Assembly: GCA_016789755.1 (NCBI GenBank)
Contig: JAEUQG010000379.1
Coordinates: 1 to 35,909, forward strand
Source of the DNA: Bryobacterales bacterium
Lineage (GTDB): Bacteria; Acidobacteriota; Terriglobia; Bryobacterales; Bryobacteraceae
DNA: 35,909 bases
Direction: 5' to 3'
Shown: piece after piece, positions 1-8,478 of the stretch
How positions within the stretch are numbered: position 1 is the first letter of the stretch
Layout of the letters: the number at the start of each line of letters is the position of its first letter
The notes under the pieces: model-generated
Seen by the model: the letters and a program-made list of their open reading frames with translations, nothing else
What the model was told of the DNA's origin: nothing
Database searches by the model: none
Made by a program: the position numbers and the translations under genes

Positions 1-1236
1 TACGGCATGACGTTCCTCCCCACCACCAGCCGCTACGTCAACAATTCCAACCAGGGCTTTGCCGCCACCACCACTTTCTTCAGCTCCGTCGATGGCATCA
101 ACCCCGTCGGCGTCCTCCGCGATCCGTTCCCCACCGGCGTGCTCCCGCCTCCCGGGGCAAGCGGAGGCCTCGCCACCAGCATCGGCGAGAGCTTCGGCAC
201 TCTTCTCCGACACGACCCCATCGGCTACTCCCAGCAATGGAGCGCCAACCTCCAGTACGAACTGATGCCTAACCTCCTCATCGATGCCGCCTACGCCGGC
301 AGCAAAGGTACTTCGCTGCCTGTCACGCTCGCCATGAACCAGATTGACTCCACTCTGCTCTCGCAAGGTGCGGCACTCCTCCAGCAGGTCCCCAATCCCT
401 TCCGCACGTTCTCCAGCCCCGGCCCGCTTACCGGAGCCAACACCACCCGCCTCCAGCTCCAGCGCCCCTTCCCTCAATTCATCGGCCTTACCAACAACCA
501 ATCCGGACTCGGCATGTCCACCTACCATTCCTTCCAGCTCAAGGTGAACAAGCGTCTCAGCCGCGGCTTCAGCATCCTTGGCAGCTACACCACCGGCAAG
601 TTGCTGACTGACACCGTGCCCTCGCTCGTCAGTTTCCTCGATCCCGCTCCCGGCTTCCAGGACACATACAACCGAAAGCTCGACCGCGCTGTCGCTACCC
701 AGGATGTAGCCCAGCGCCTCGTCGTCAGCTACGTTTGGGAAGTACCCGTCATGAGCGGCGATCATCCCCGTCTGCTCAAAGCGGCCTTTGGTGGCTGGCA
801 ACTCAACGGCATCACCACCTTCCAGTCCGGACTCCCGCTCGTCCTCACCAACACCGTCCCCACCACCTCCGGAGCTACGCGTCCCCACAACAACGGAACC
901 AGCGCCCGCAAAGAAGGCCGCGTCCACGACCGCCTCACGGCCTATTTCAACACCGCCGCCTTTTCGGCCCCCGGACCATTCGAGTTCGGCTCCACACCGC
1001 GCACACTCCCCGACGTGCGCAGCGATGGTCTCCGCAACTTCGACCTGTCCTTGTTCAAGAACTTCGCCATCGGCGAAAAATCCACTCTCCAACTCCGTGG
1101 CGAATTCTTCAACATCTTCAACACCGTCCGTTTTGACGCGCCCAATGGCGCCTTCGGCACCGCCCCCTTCGGCAGCATCAATGCGCAGGAGAATCTCCCC
1201 CGCAACGTTCAACTCGCGCTCCGCTTCAGCTTCTAG
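1..1236 (+). CDS. TonB-dependent receptor, Oar-like, C-terminal part (partial at 5' end)
   Basis: The reading frame is open from base 1, so the gene starts upstream of the window; about 411 residues are visible. The fragment shows the alternating polar/hydrophobic, aromatic-ended strands of an outer-membrane beta-barrel and ends in Phe-Ser-Phe, the terminal aromatic signature recognised by the BAM machinery. Phrases such as GGWQLNGITTFQSGLPL and FNIFNTVRFDAP are typical of the large acidobacterial Oar-type receptors (carboxypeptidase-regulatory-like N-domain, plug and barrel, usually about 1000-1200 aa). The expected role is TonB-driven uptake of an unknown substrate, or outer-membrane adhesion. 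Five bases separate it from the sulfatase, so it probably heads or belongs to the degradation operon that follows. Leu and Ala codons end mostly in C. The plug and any N-terminal domain lie outside the window, so substrate cannot be guessed. Confidence 0.85.
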   Translation, partial: YGMTFLPTTSRYVNNSNQGFAATTTFFSSVDGINPVGVLRDPFPTGVLPPPGASGGLATSIGESFGTLLRHDPIGYSQQWSANLQYELMPNLLIDAAYAGSKGTSLPVTLAMNQIDSTLLSQGAALLQQVPNPFRTFSSPGPLTGANTTRLQLQRPFPQFIGLTNNQSGLGMSTYHSFQLKVNKRLSRGFSILGSYTTGKLLTDTVPSLVSFLDPAPGFQDTYNRKLDRAVATQDVAQRLVVSYVWEVPVMSGDHPRLLKAAFGGWQLNGITTFQSGLPLVLTNTVPTTSGATRPHNNGTSARKEGRVHDRLTAYFNTAAFSAPGPFEFGSTPRTLPDVRSDGLRNFDLSLFKNFAIGEKSTLQLRGEFFNIFNTVRFDAPNGAFGTAPFGSINAQENLPRNVQLALRFSF

Positions 1237-1241
1237 CAAAC

Positions 1242-2690
1242 ATGACGCGCCGCACCTTCCTCACCACTACACTGGCGGCCGCCGCGCACGCCGCGCCCGC
1301 AAAGCGCAACGTCCTTTTCATCGCCGTCGACGATCTCCGTCCCCAACTCGGCTGCTACGGCGATCGCTTCGCCCGCACGCCGTACATCGATTCCATCGCC
1401 GCGAAAGGCGTCGTCTTCGATCGCGCCTACTGCCAGCAAGCCCTCTGCGGCCCCTCGCGAGCATCCCTGCTCACCGGACTCCGCCCCGACACCATCCGGG
1501 TCTACGACCTCAAGACTCCCTTCCGCGACACGCGCCCCAACGCCGTCACGCTCCCGCAGTTATTCCTCAACAACGGCTACCACACCGAAAACATCGGCAA
1601 AATCTTCCACGGCGAAACCATCATGAACGACCGTGCAAGCTGGTCCGTGCCCGAGCGTCTCCACATGGTCACCAAGCGCAACCAGTACGCCCTCGCCAAA
1701 AACCAGCCCGCCGAAGACTGGGTCAAAACCGTAGCCACCGAACGCGCCGATGTCCCCGACAACGACTACATCGACGGCAAAGTCGCCGATGACGCCGTGG
1801 CGACACTAGAGCGCCTTCGCAAGCAACCCTTCTTCCTTGGCGTAGGCATTACCAAGCCGCACCTCCCCTTCACCGCGCCCTCGAAATACTGGGACCTCTT
1901 CGATCGCCGCGAACTTCCGCTCTCCGCCAACCCCGATCCCGCACGCAACGCCGCCACGCACGCCATTCCCTCCTATAGTGAACTCCGCAGCTACGCCGAT
2001 TTCCCCAAGGAAGGGCCCATCCCTGAAGCCAAGATGCGCGAGGCGATGCACGGCTACTACGCCGCCACCGCCTTCGCCGACGCCTGCATTGGACGCATCC
2101 TCACCGCGCTCCGCAAGCTCGGCCTCGCGGAAAACACCGTTATCGCGGTGTGGGGCGATCACGGTTGGCACCTCGGTGAACACGGCCATTGGGGCAAATC
2201 CACGAACTTCGAGGCCGCCACCCGAGCCCCGCTCATCGTCTCCGCCCCCGGCACCGCGCGCAACGGCACACACTCTCAGCGTCTTGTCGAACTCGTCGAT
2301 ATCTATCCAACCCTCGCCGAACTCGCCGCTCTCAAACCACCGCCGGATCTCGAAGGCGAAAGCTTTGTTCCACTCCTCCGCCAACCCGGCAAACCAACCT
2401 GGAAGAAAGCTGCTTTCAGTCAATATCCACGGCCCGCGCAACAACCCAAGCCTCAATCCACCGACAGTATCCTGAAACAAGGAATCATGGGCTACACCAT
2501 GCGCACGGAGACCATGCGCTACACCGAATGGCGGCAAGACGCCCGCGTGCTCGAAACCGAACTCTACGACCACCGCCGCGACCCCAACGAAACCGTGAAC
2601 GTCGCCGCCCAACTTACCTACAAGGACCCCCTCACCGCAATGCAGAAACAAATGCAAGCCGGATGGCAAGGAGCCCGCTATGCTCGTTGA
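1242..2690 (+). CDS. Secreted sulfatase, iduronate-2-sulfatase-like (formylglycine type)
   Basis: A 482-residue type I sulfatase. The N-terminus has a twin-arginine-like leader (MTRRTF then a short Ala/Thr-rich stretch) and probably acts in the periplasm. After it comes the sulfatase start NVLFIAVDDLRP with the Asp-Asp metal ligands (residues 30-31). The nucleophile motif is C-G-P-S-R-A-S-L-L-T-G, with Cys69 as the residue converted to formylglycine; it fits CxPSR, the Cys-type recognised by FGE or anaerobic maturases. Further metal-site residues are in WGDHGWHLGEHGHWGK. The family hydrolyses sulfate esters on glycans or other organic sulfates, and this one most resembles iduronate-2-sulfatase-like bacterial enzymes; substrate is not predictable. 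No maturase gene is in the window. The stop lies 11 bases inside the next gene, which implies translational coupling to the sialidase-fold protein. There is no clear Shine-Dalgarno, consistent with coupling to the receptor. Confidence 0.9.
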   Translation: MTRRTFLTTTLAAAAHAAPAKRNVLFIAVDDLRPQLGCYGDRFARTPYIDSIAAKGVVFDRAYCQQALCGPSRASLLTGLRPDTIRVYDLKTPFRDTRPNAVTLPQLFLNNGYHTENIGKIFHGETIMNDRASWSVPERLHMVTKRNQYALAKNQPAEDWVKTVATERADVPDNDYIDGKVADDAVATLERLRKQPFFLGVGITKPHLPFTAPSKYWDLFDRRELPLSANPDPARNAATHAIPSYSELRSYADFPKEGPIPEAKMREAMHGYYAATAFADACIGRILTALRKLGLAENTVIAVWGDHGWHLGEHGHWGKSTNFEAATRAPLIVSAPGTARNGTHSQRLVELVDIYPTLAELAALKPPPDLEGESFVPLLRQPGKPTWKKAAFSQYPRPAQQPKPQSTDSILKQGIMGYTMRTETMRYTEWRQDARVLETELYDHRRDPNETVNVAAQLTYKDPLTAMQKQMQAGWQGARYAR

Positions 2691-4869
2691 ACTCGCACTG
2701 CTCACCGCGCAACTCACCGCGCAACACGACCCTGCCAAACTCCTCGCCAGCGAGTCGCTGCTCAAGGCTCCCAAAAGCCTTGCCGTCGTTCCATCGAAAA
2801 CCAGCACGGTATACCGCGCCGAAGCCGGAGCATGGCAGTTCAACCTCCACTCCTACATCGCCCACCACGACGGCAAATTCTGGGCTCTCTGGTCTTCCGG
2901 CCAGGTCGATGAAGACAGCTCCAGCCAGTTGATCCGCTACGCCACCAGCGCCGATGGGCACACCTGGACCACTCCCCGTCCCGTCGCCGATGACCCCGAC
3001 GGCCCCCAAGGCCCTAAACGTTGGATCGCCCGCGGCATCTACGTCTCCAACGGCAAGCTCCACGCCCTTCTTGCGGCACTCGAAGGCCCGCACGACACGC
3101 CTTCCGGTCGCGAAAGCTGGCACGCCCTCAAACTCCACCGCTTCGAATGGACTGGCACGTCCTGGGCCGACAAGGGAGTTCTGATCGACAACTGCATGAA
3201 CAACTATCCGCCCCGCTCCTACGGCGGACCCCTCGTCATGACCTGCCGCGACAGCTACGCCCGCATGCACACCGCCTACGAAGACAACGGCCGCTGGATC
3301 GTCACCAAACTCCCCGGCGAACCACCGCATGACAGAATGAGCGAGCCCAGCGAATACATGGATGCTGACGGCGTCGTGCACATGCTGCTCCGGGATGGCA
3401 ATCGTTCCAAGTTCCTCTATCACTCCATCAGTCGCGACGCCGGCCGCACATGGACCGCCCCCGTCCGCACCAACTTCCCCGACGCCACCAGCAAGAACAT
3501 CGCCAACAAGCTTTCCAACGGCTGGTATTACCTCATCAACAACCCCAGCCAGACCGGCCGTGATCCCCTCGCCATCTCCTTCTCCCGCGATGGCTGGAGC
3601 TTTGATCGTCCCGCTGCCCTCCGCCTCAACGCGCCCAAGCAACGCCACACCGGCCGCGCCAAAGGTCCCAACAGTTTCCAATACCCGCACGCCATCGAGC
3701 ACAACGGCTCGCTCTGGGTCATCTACTCCACCAACAAAGAGGACATCGAAATCTCCGAGTTCAAACTCGATGCCTTCAACCTCCCGCCCGTCCGCACCGC
3801 CGCCCACCTGCTCGCCACCGATGGCCTGCTCGCTGACGTCGCCAAGATCCCCGATGCCCCCGCGCGCCACTCCAACGTGTTCCGCGGAGTCGAGAAGATC
3901 TCCGGCTTCAATCTCCACTCCTACATCGCCCATCACGACGGCCGCTTCTGGGCCGTCTGGTCCTCGGCCGGAGTCGGCGAAGAAGATCCCGATCAACACG
4001 TCGTCTACTCCACCAGCCGCGACGGCCACCGTTGGTCCAAGCCCGAAACCCTCGCCCCCGATCCCGACGGCCCCCAAGGCCCGGCGCGCTGGATCGCCCG
4101 CGGCATCTACGTCGATGGAGGCAAACTCACCGCTCTCGCCGCTTACATCGAAAGCGCCGACTACGGCAAACGCGGCCGCGACATCGTCTGGAAAAACCTC
4201 AGTCTCCGCCGCTTCGAATGGACCGGCCGCAAATGGGAGCCCCGCGGCGTCTACGCCGACAACTGCATGAACAACTTCCCGCCCGAGCGTCTCAACGGCC
4301 TGCTCTCCCTCGTCTGCCGCGACTACAACATGCAGGTCAGCATGGCCCTCGCCGACGCCCCCGGCCGATGGAAGCATACCCCCATCGCCTCCGACCCGCC
4401 CTACGACAAAATGGACGAGCCCACCTACTACGCCACGCGAAACGGCGAAGTGCACATGATCGTCCGCGACAACTCGCGTTCCGGAGTCCTGCTTCGCACC
4501 ATCAGCACCGATTATGGCCGCACCTGGTCCCGCCCCGTCCGCACCAACTACCCCGACGCCACGTCGAAAAATTTCCCCGGCCGTCTTTCCAGCGGCCAAT
4601 TTTTCCTCGTCAACAATCCCAACCCCAAAGGCCGCGACCCGCTCACCGTCTCCTTCAGCCGCGACGGTTGGACCTTCGATCGCCCCATTGCCATTCGCCG
4701 CAACATCCCCGCCCGCCGCTTCGCCGGGCGCGCCAAAGGCAGCGGCTCCGTCCAATATCCCCACGCCATCGAACACAATGGTTCGCTCTGGATCATCTAC
4801 TCCAGAAACAAAGAGGACATCGACATCGCCGAAATCCCGCTCACCAAAATTGGAGCCTCCACTCGATGA
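2680..4869 (+). CDS. Two-domain sialidase-fold (BNR/Asp-box) protein made by tandem duplication
   Basis: A 729-residue protein built of two similar halves, about residues 50-365 and 405-729. Each half repeats the same landmarks: FNLHSYIAHHDG, DPDGPQGP followed by RWIARGIY, DNCMNN, an Asp-box (SRDAGRTW in the first half, STDYGRTW in the second), FPDATSKN or YPDATSKN, GRDPL with FSRDGW, and YPHAIEHNGSLW with NKEDI. Asp-box repeats indicate a six-bladed beta-propeller of the sialidase/neuraminidase superfamily, so each half is probably one propeller. Known relatives are exo-sialidases and uncharacterised secreted glycoside-active proteins; I cannot show the Arg triad of true sialidases, so substrate is unknown. 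The N-terminus has only a short hydrophobic stretch and no convincing signal peptide. It overlaps the sulfatase by 11 bases and the next gene by 4, so it is in the same operon. Sulfatase plus propeller suggests work on a decorated glycan. Confidence 0.8.
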   Translation: MLVELALLTAQLTAQHDPAKLLASESLLKAPKSLAVVPSKTSTVYRAEAGAWQFNLHSYIAHHDGKFWALWSSGQVDEDSSSQLIRYATSADGHTWTTPRPVADDPDGPQGPKRWIARGIYVSNGKLHALLAALEGPHDTPSGRESWHALKLHRFEWTGTSWADKGVLIDNCMNNYPPRSYGGPLVMTCRDSYARMHTAYEDNGRWIVTKLPGEPPHDRMSEPSEYMDADGVVHMLLRDGNRSKFLYHSISRDAGRTWTAPVRTNFPDATSKNIANKLSNGWYYLINNPSQTGRDPLAISFSRDGWSFDRPAALRLNAPKQRHTGRAKGPNSFQYPHAIEHNGSLWVIYSTNKEDIEISEFKLDAFNLPPVRTAAHLLATDGLLADVAKIPDAPARHSNVFRGVEKISGFNLHSYIAHHDGRFWAVWSSAGVGEEDPDQHVVYSTSRDGHRWSKPETLAPDPDGPQGPARWIARGIYVDGGKLTALAAYIESADYGKRGRDIVWKNLSLRRFEWTGRKWEPRGVYADNCMNNFPPERLNGLLSLVCRDYNMQVSMALADAPGRWKHTPIASDPPYDKMDEPTYYATRNGEVHMIVRDNSRSGVLLRTISTDYGRTWSRPVRTNYPDATSKNFPGRLSSGQFFLVNNPNPKGRDPLTVSFSRDGWTFDRPIAIRRNIPARRFAGRAKGSGSVQYPHAIEHNGSLWIIYSRNKEDIDIAEIPLTKIGASTR
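2839..4830 (+). repeat. Tandem internal duplication inside the sialidase-fold gene
   Basis: Two imperfect direct repeats of about 0.95 kb start near 2839 and 3907. The offset is 1068 bases at the FNLHSYIAHHDG landmark and 1074 bases at the NKEDI landmark, so only a few codons of length difference have accumulated. Similarity is visible in both protein and DNA, especially around the DPDGPQGP, RWIARGIY and IEHNGSLW stretches. Confidence 0.85.
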
Positions 4870-6692
4870 CTGCCCTCGTCCTTGTCCTGCTCGCCACCGC
4901 GGCCCAAGCCGCTGACTTCGACGTCGTCGTCTACGGAGGCACCCCCGGCGGAGTGGCCGCCGCCATCGCCGCCGCCCGCCAGGGCCGCTCCGTCGCCCTC
5001 ATCGAATACCACAAACACATCGGCGGCATGACCACCAGCGGACTCGGCAAATCCGACATCGAAACCCGCGAGGCCATCGGCGGACTCTTCCGCGAATTCA
5101 CCGCCAAGGTCCGGGCCCACTACGCCGAAATGTACGGTCCCACGCACGAAAACGTGAAGCTCTCCCGCGACGGCTACTACTACGAACCCTCCGTCGCCCA
5201 GCGCATCTTTGACCGCATGGTCAGCGACGAGTCGAAGATCCGGCTCTTCACCGATCACCGCATCGAAGAAGCCATTCGTCAGGGCAACCGCGTCACGGGC
5301 ATTCGCGTCCGCAACCGCGCCACCAACGAAATCACCGAATTCCGCGGCCGCATCTTTATCGACGGCACCTACGAAGGCGACCTCCTCGCCTACGCCGGAG
5401 CCCGTTACCGCCTTGGCCGCGAAAGCCGCGCCGAATTCAACGAGCTCCACGCCGGAGTCATCTATCAGGACTACGAAACCCGCACCTTCCTCTCCGGCAG
5501 TACCGGCGAAGGCGATAGGCGCATTACAGCCTACACCTATCGCCTTTGTCTCACTACCGACCCGGCAAACAGCCGAGTCCTCACCGCGCCGCCCCCCGAA
5601 TACGACCGCACACGCTACCTCGGCTACATCGACGATTGGAAATCCGGCCGGATGGGCCCGCCCAAGATCCACAAGGACGGTGTCGGCTATTTCGCCCCCA
5701 CCTTCAATACCGCTATCCGAGCCATCTCCATCGCCGAACTCCCCAATCGCAAAACCGACGTCAACATGAACCCGCGCCCCCTCGGCTTTGTCTTTGCCGA
5801 AGAGAACTACGGCTACCCGGAAGGCACTTGGGAGGAGCGCGAACGCATCGCCGCGCGCATTCGCAACATCACTCTCGGTCTGCTCTACTTCCTTCAAAAC
5901 GACGAAGCCATCCCCGCCGAACACCGGGCCATCGCCCGCCGCTACCATCTCGCCAAAGACGAATTCACCGACAACGGCAATTTCCCCTTCCAACTCTACG
6001 TGCGCGAAGCCCGCCGCCTCATCGGCCTCTACACCCTCACCGAAAACGACACCATCCTCACTCCAGATTCCGGCCGCACGAAAATCCACCCCGACTCCAT
6101 CGCCGCCGGCGAGTTCCCCGTCGACAGTTTCCCCGCCCGCAAACGCGAAAAAGGCCACGATGTCGCCCTCGAAGGCTACATCTTCATGCTCGATCAACTC
6201 ACCCGCCCCTACCAGATCCCTTACCGCATCATGGTCCCTGAAATAGTAGACGGTCTACTAGTCCCGGTCGCCGCATCGACGACCCATGTCGCATTCTCCA
6301 CCGTGCGCCTGGAGCCCACCTGGATGGCCCTTGGGCAAGCCGCCGGAGTCGCCGCCCACCTCGCCATCGCTGCGGACACCCAACCGCGATCCGTCGATGT
6401 CGACCAACTCCAGCGCACAATCCTCGATCGCAATCAAGTCATCACGTTCTTCCGCGACATCGATTCCAAAGACCCGCACCACGCCTCGCTCCAATACTTC
6501 GGTACGAAGGGCTTCTTCCTCGACTACTACGCCAAGAGCAAGGACCCCATCGACATCGAGACGGCTAAACGCTGGTGGCGCATCGCCCGCAAATCCGAGC
6601 CGCCCACCAAACCTATCGAACACTGGTTCCCCACGCAACCGCGCACCCGAGGCGAATTTTGCACCGCCCTATACCGTACTATTGCGAAATAA
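4866..6692 (+). CDS. Secreted FAD-dependent oxidoreductase (FAD_oxidored family, PF12831-like), copy A
   Basis: A 608-residue protein. The frame is open further upstream, but the start is set at the ATG that overlaps the previous stop as ATGA, because it is directly followed by a signal peptide (MTALVLVLLATAAQAA). The Rossmann dinucleotide-binding segment follows at once: FDVVVYGGTPGGVAAAIAAA (residues 18-37) with the acidic ribose ligand in ALIEYHKHIGG. Other family landmarks are GLGKSDIE, a long GRIFIDGTYEGDLLAYAG segment, and a C-terminal FAD motif near VAASTTHVAFSTVRLEPTWM. The family is periplasmic, common in Acidobacteria and Planctomycetes beside glycan-degradation genes, and biochemically poorly known. 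Operon position suggests oxidation of a sugar or breakdown product released by the upstream sulfatase and propeller protein. It is paralogous to the convergent gene at 6727-8385. Confidence 0.85.
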   Translation: MTALVLVLLATAAQAADFDVVVYGGTPGGVAAAIAAARQGRSVALIEYHKHIGGMTTSGLGKSDIETREAIGGLFREFTAKVRAHYAEMYGPTHENVKLSRDGYYYEPSVAQRIFDRMVSDESKIRLFTDHRIEEAIRQGNRVTGIRVRNRATNEITEFRGRIFIDGTYEGDLLAYAGARYRLGRESRAEFNELHAGVIYQDYETRTFLSGSTGEGDRRITAYTYRLCLTTDPANSRVLTAPPPEYDRTRYLGYIDDWKSGRMGPPKIHKDGVGYFAPTFNTAIRAISIAELPNRKTDVNMNPRPLGFVFAEENYGYPEGTWEERERIAARIRNITLGLLYFLQNDEAIPAEHRAIARRYHLAKDEFTDNGNFPFQLYVREARRLIGLYTLTENDTILTPDSGRTKIHPDSIAAGEFPVDSFPARKREKGHDVALEGYIFMLDQLTRPYQIPYRIMVPEIVDGLLVPVAASTTHVAFSTVRLEPTWMALGQAAGVAAHLAIAADTQPRSVDVDQLQRTILDRNQVITFFRDIDSKDPHHASLQYFGTKGFFLDYYAKSKDPIDIETAKRWWRIARKSEPPTKPIEHWFPTQPRTRGEFCTALYRTIAK

Positions 6693-6726
6693 TTGCCGCA
6701 GACAAGGCGTCGTCGATACCAAGCCT

Positions 6727-8385
6727 CTAGCGTTTCTGCGGATACCCCCACGGGACCGGTCCTTTACGCGGCGGCGGCGCAAACCGCCGCCGAATGAATG
6801 CCAGCGCTTCGGCGTTGTGCTGAGTGCCATATTCAAACACCGCTCCTTCGCTCTTCAGACGACGCTGGAGTTCCGCGATGTCGATATCCTGCACAGCGGC
6901 CTTAGCACCGATCGCCAGCGCGGCGGCGATGCCGGCGGCATGCCCAATGATCATGTACTGCGGCTCCATCCGCATCGACGAGTAGGCAATGTGGCTCGCC
7001 GAAAAGCAAACCGGCACCAGCAGATTCGTAGCCTCTTCCCGCTTCGGCGTCAGAACGCGATAGGCGATCTGGTACGGTTTCACCGGCACCTGGACGTCGC
7101 CTTCGTTCTCCACGAAGCCCCGATCGTTGATGAACCGCTGCAGGTTGTGGGAATCCGAATTGTAGCTCCCCATTCCGATCACATCCGGTTTGGTGAGTTC
7201 GGTCTGCAGATCCTTCTGTGTGGCCACGAACGAGCCCACCATCCGGCGCGCTTCGCGAATGTAGAGCTGATGCGGCCAGTTCCCTGTGTCGGTGAACTCA
7301 TCTCTGGCAAGGCCCCATTCGCTCATCTGCTGCCGCAGGCTCGTGGGAACGCGCGGATCGTTGGCCAGGAAGTAGTAGAACCCTTTCTGATAATCCTCGT
7401 GTTCTTTCCAGATCCGCGCCCGCGTTGCGTAATCGCCGTCTGGGTAGTCGTAGTTCTTGCCGATATAGTCCGTGGAGAATCCGCCGCGGTTGTTGAAGTC
7501 CGCCTTGTGATTGGGGATGACGCGCAGCAGGTTGATTTCGTTAATGTCCAGTGGCCGGCCTAGGTATGGTGTCATGGCCGTCACGTAGAGCGCCAGCAGT
7601 TCATAGCGCTTCACGTCGTAGTTGGCTGGCTTCGGCCAGGGTAGGCGGTTGCCCGGTTCCTTGCTGGCGACAACGCGGAAGTTGTACGCCTGGATGCGGC
7701 GGTCTGCGGAACCGGGTTCGCCGCGCGGGGCTGCCGAGACTTCCGGCAGCACCCGGCCACTGGCGTCCCGAGCCGGTATCTCCACCGCAAACTGGTGGCT
7801 CGGTGTGCGCGCCCGCACTCCTGCCAGGTCCTCCTGATACTGCTGCGTGCTCTCCCGGCCCAGCGTGTAGCTTACCTTCGACTGTGCCATCAGATCGCCT
7901 TCGTAGGTCGTATCGGCGAAGATGCGCCCCGTAAAACGACTGCCGTTTTCCATCGTGATTTCGACGATACTCGCCCCGCTCTTGCGGACGCCGCTTTTCT
8001 CCCGCAAGCGGTGCCGCTCCAGCAAGACGACGCCGGCTTCCTTCATCATCGTGCGGAAGATCGACTCCGCGACCCGCGGTTCCGGCATCCAGGCGATTTC
8101 CTGGTTGTACCACGCAAGATTGTAGTGGCGGCCTGCGCGAAAGTAGAACTCCAGCGCCAATCCGCCGATCACTTCGGCACGGCCAATATCGGTGCCCGAG
8201 AGTCCCCCACTCACGAGCCCGCCAACGTGATCGCGCGGCTCCAGAAGGACGGTCTTCAGCCCCTGCCTCGCGCCGGAGACGGCGGTCATCACGCCGGCAG
8301 CCGTGCCCCCATAAACGACGAGATCAAAGGCCTGCTGGCAATAGGCGGTGGCAGCCACGATGAGGACGAGGAAGATGGTTTTCAT
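6727..8385 (-). CDS. Secreted FAD-dependent oxidoreductase (FAD_oxidored family), copy B
   Basis: A 552-residue protein with a signal peptide (about residues 1-18) and the same domain plan as the convergent copy A: FDLVVYGGTAAGVMTA dinucleotide motif, LLEPRDHVGG, GGLSGTDIGRAEVIGGL, GRIFADTTYEGDLMAQS, and the C-terminal SASHIAYSSMRMEPQYM segment. A good Shine-Dalgarno GGAGGG lies about nine bases before the ATG on the minus strand. Its 3' end is 34 bases from that of copy A, so the two transcripts converge. Identity to copy A looks moderate and codon use is less C-biased, so this is an old paralog rather than a recent duplication. Substrate unknown. A perfect 9-base-stem hairpin at 6769-6792 lies in the coding sequence for its C-terminus. 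Confidence 0.85.
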   Translation of the reverse strand: MKTIFLVLIVAATAYCQQAFDLVVYGGTAAGVMTAVSGARQGLKTVLLEPRDHVGGLVSGGLSGTDIGRAEVIGGLALEFYFRAGRHYNLAWYNQEIAWMPEPRVAESIFRTMMKEAGVVLLERHRLREKSGVRKSGASIVEITMENGSRFTGRIFADTTYEGDLMAQSKVSYTLGRESTQQYQEDLAGVRARTPSHQFAVEIPARDASGRVLPEVSAAPRGEPGSADRRIQAYNFRVVASKEPGNRLPWPKPANYDVKRYELLALYVTAMTPYLGRPLDINEINLLRVIPNHKADFNNRGGFSTDYIGKNYDYPDGDYATRARIWKEHEDYQKGFYYFLANDPRVPTSLRQQMSEWGLARDEFTDTGNWPHQLYIREARRMVGSFVATQKDLQTELTKPDVIGMGSYNSDSHNLQRFINDRGFVENEGDVQVPVKPYQIAYRVLTPKREEATNLLVPVCFSASHIAYSSMRMEPQYMIIGHAAGIAAALAIGAKAAVQDIDIAELQRRLKSEGAVFEYGTQHNAEALAFIRRRFAPPPRKGPVPWGYPQKR

Positions 8386-8465
8386 TTGTGGTCTCCCTCC
8401 AGCATAGAAGCTCGGTGCTCCACCAGGAAAGGTGACCTGCGTTCCTCGCTCATCCCCCCGTCCGC

Positions 8466-8471
8466 TATCAT
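8466..8471 (+). promoter_or_regulatory. Possible -10 box of the beta-lactamase gene
   Basis: TATCAT sits seven bases before the start codon. No convincing -35 is found 16-19 bases upstream, so this is a weak call. If used, transcription would begin at or next to the ATG. Confidence 0.25.
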
Positions 8472-8478
8472 CGTTCCG

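Noticed and set aside
788..1792. A 334-codon plus-strand open frame across the receptor-sulfatase junction
   Set aside because: Ser/Pro/Arg-rich out-of-frame translation of two well supported genes.
2632..4776. A 714-codon open frame on the minus strand opposite the sialidase-fold gene
   Set aside because: It is Gly/Ala/Val/Asp-rich with no recognisable motif, and is explained as a shadow of the C-ending codons of the plus-strand gene, which has clear Asp-boxes and a duplicated domain.
4797..6197. A 466-codon minus-strand open frame opposite FAD oxidoreductase copy A
   Set aside because: Same low-complexity Gly/Ala/Val/Asp composition; the plus strand carries the signal peptide and FAD motif.
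6769..6792. Perfect hairpin with 9-base stem CGGCGGCGG/CCGCCGCCG as terminator between convergent FAD genes
   Set aside because: It lies inside the coding end of copy B (an Arg-rich then Pro-rich stretch) and has no T tract; it may be only codon repetition.
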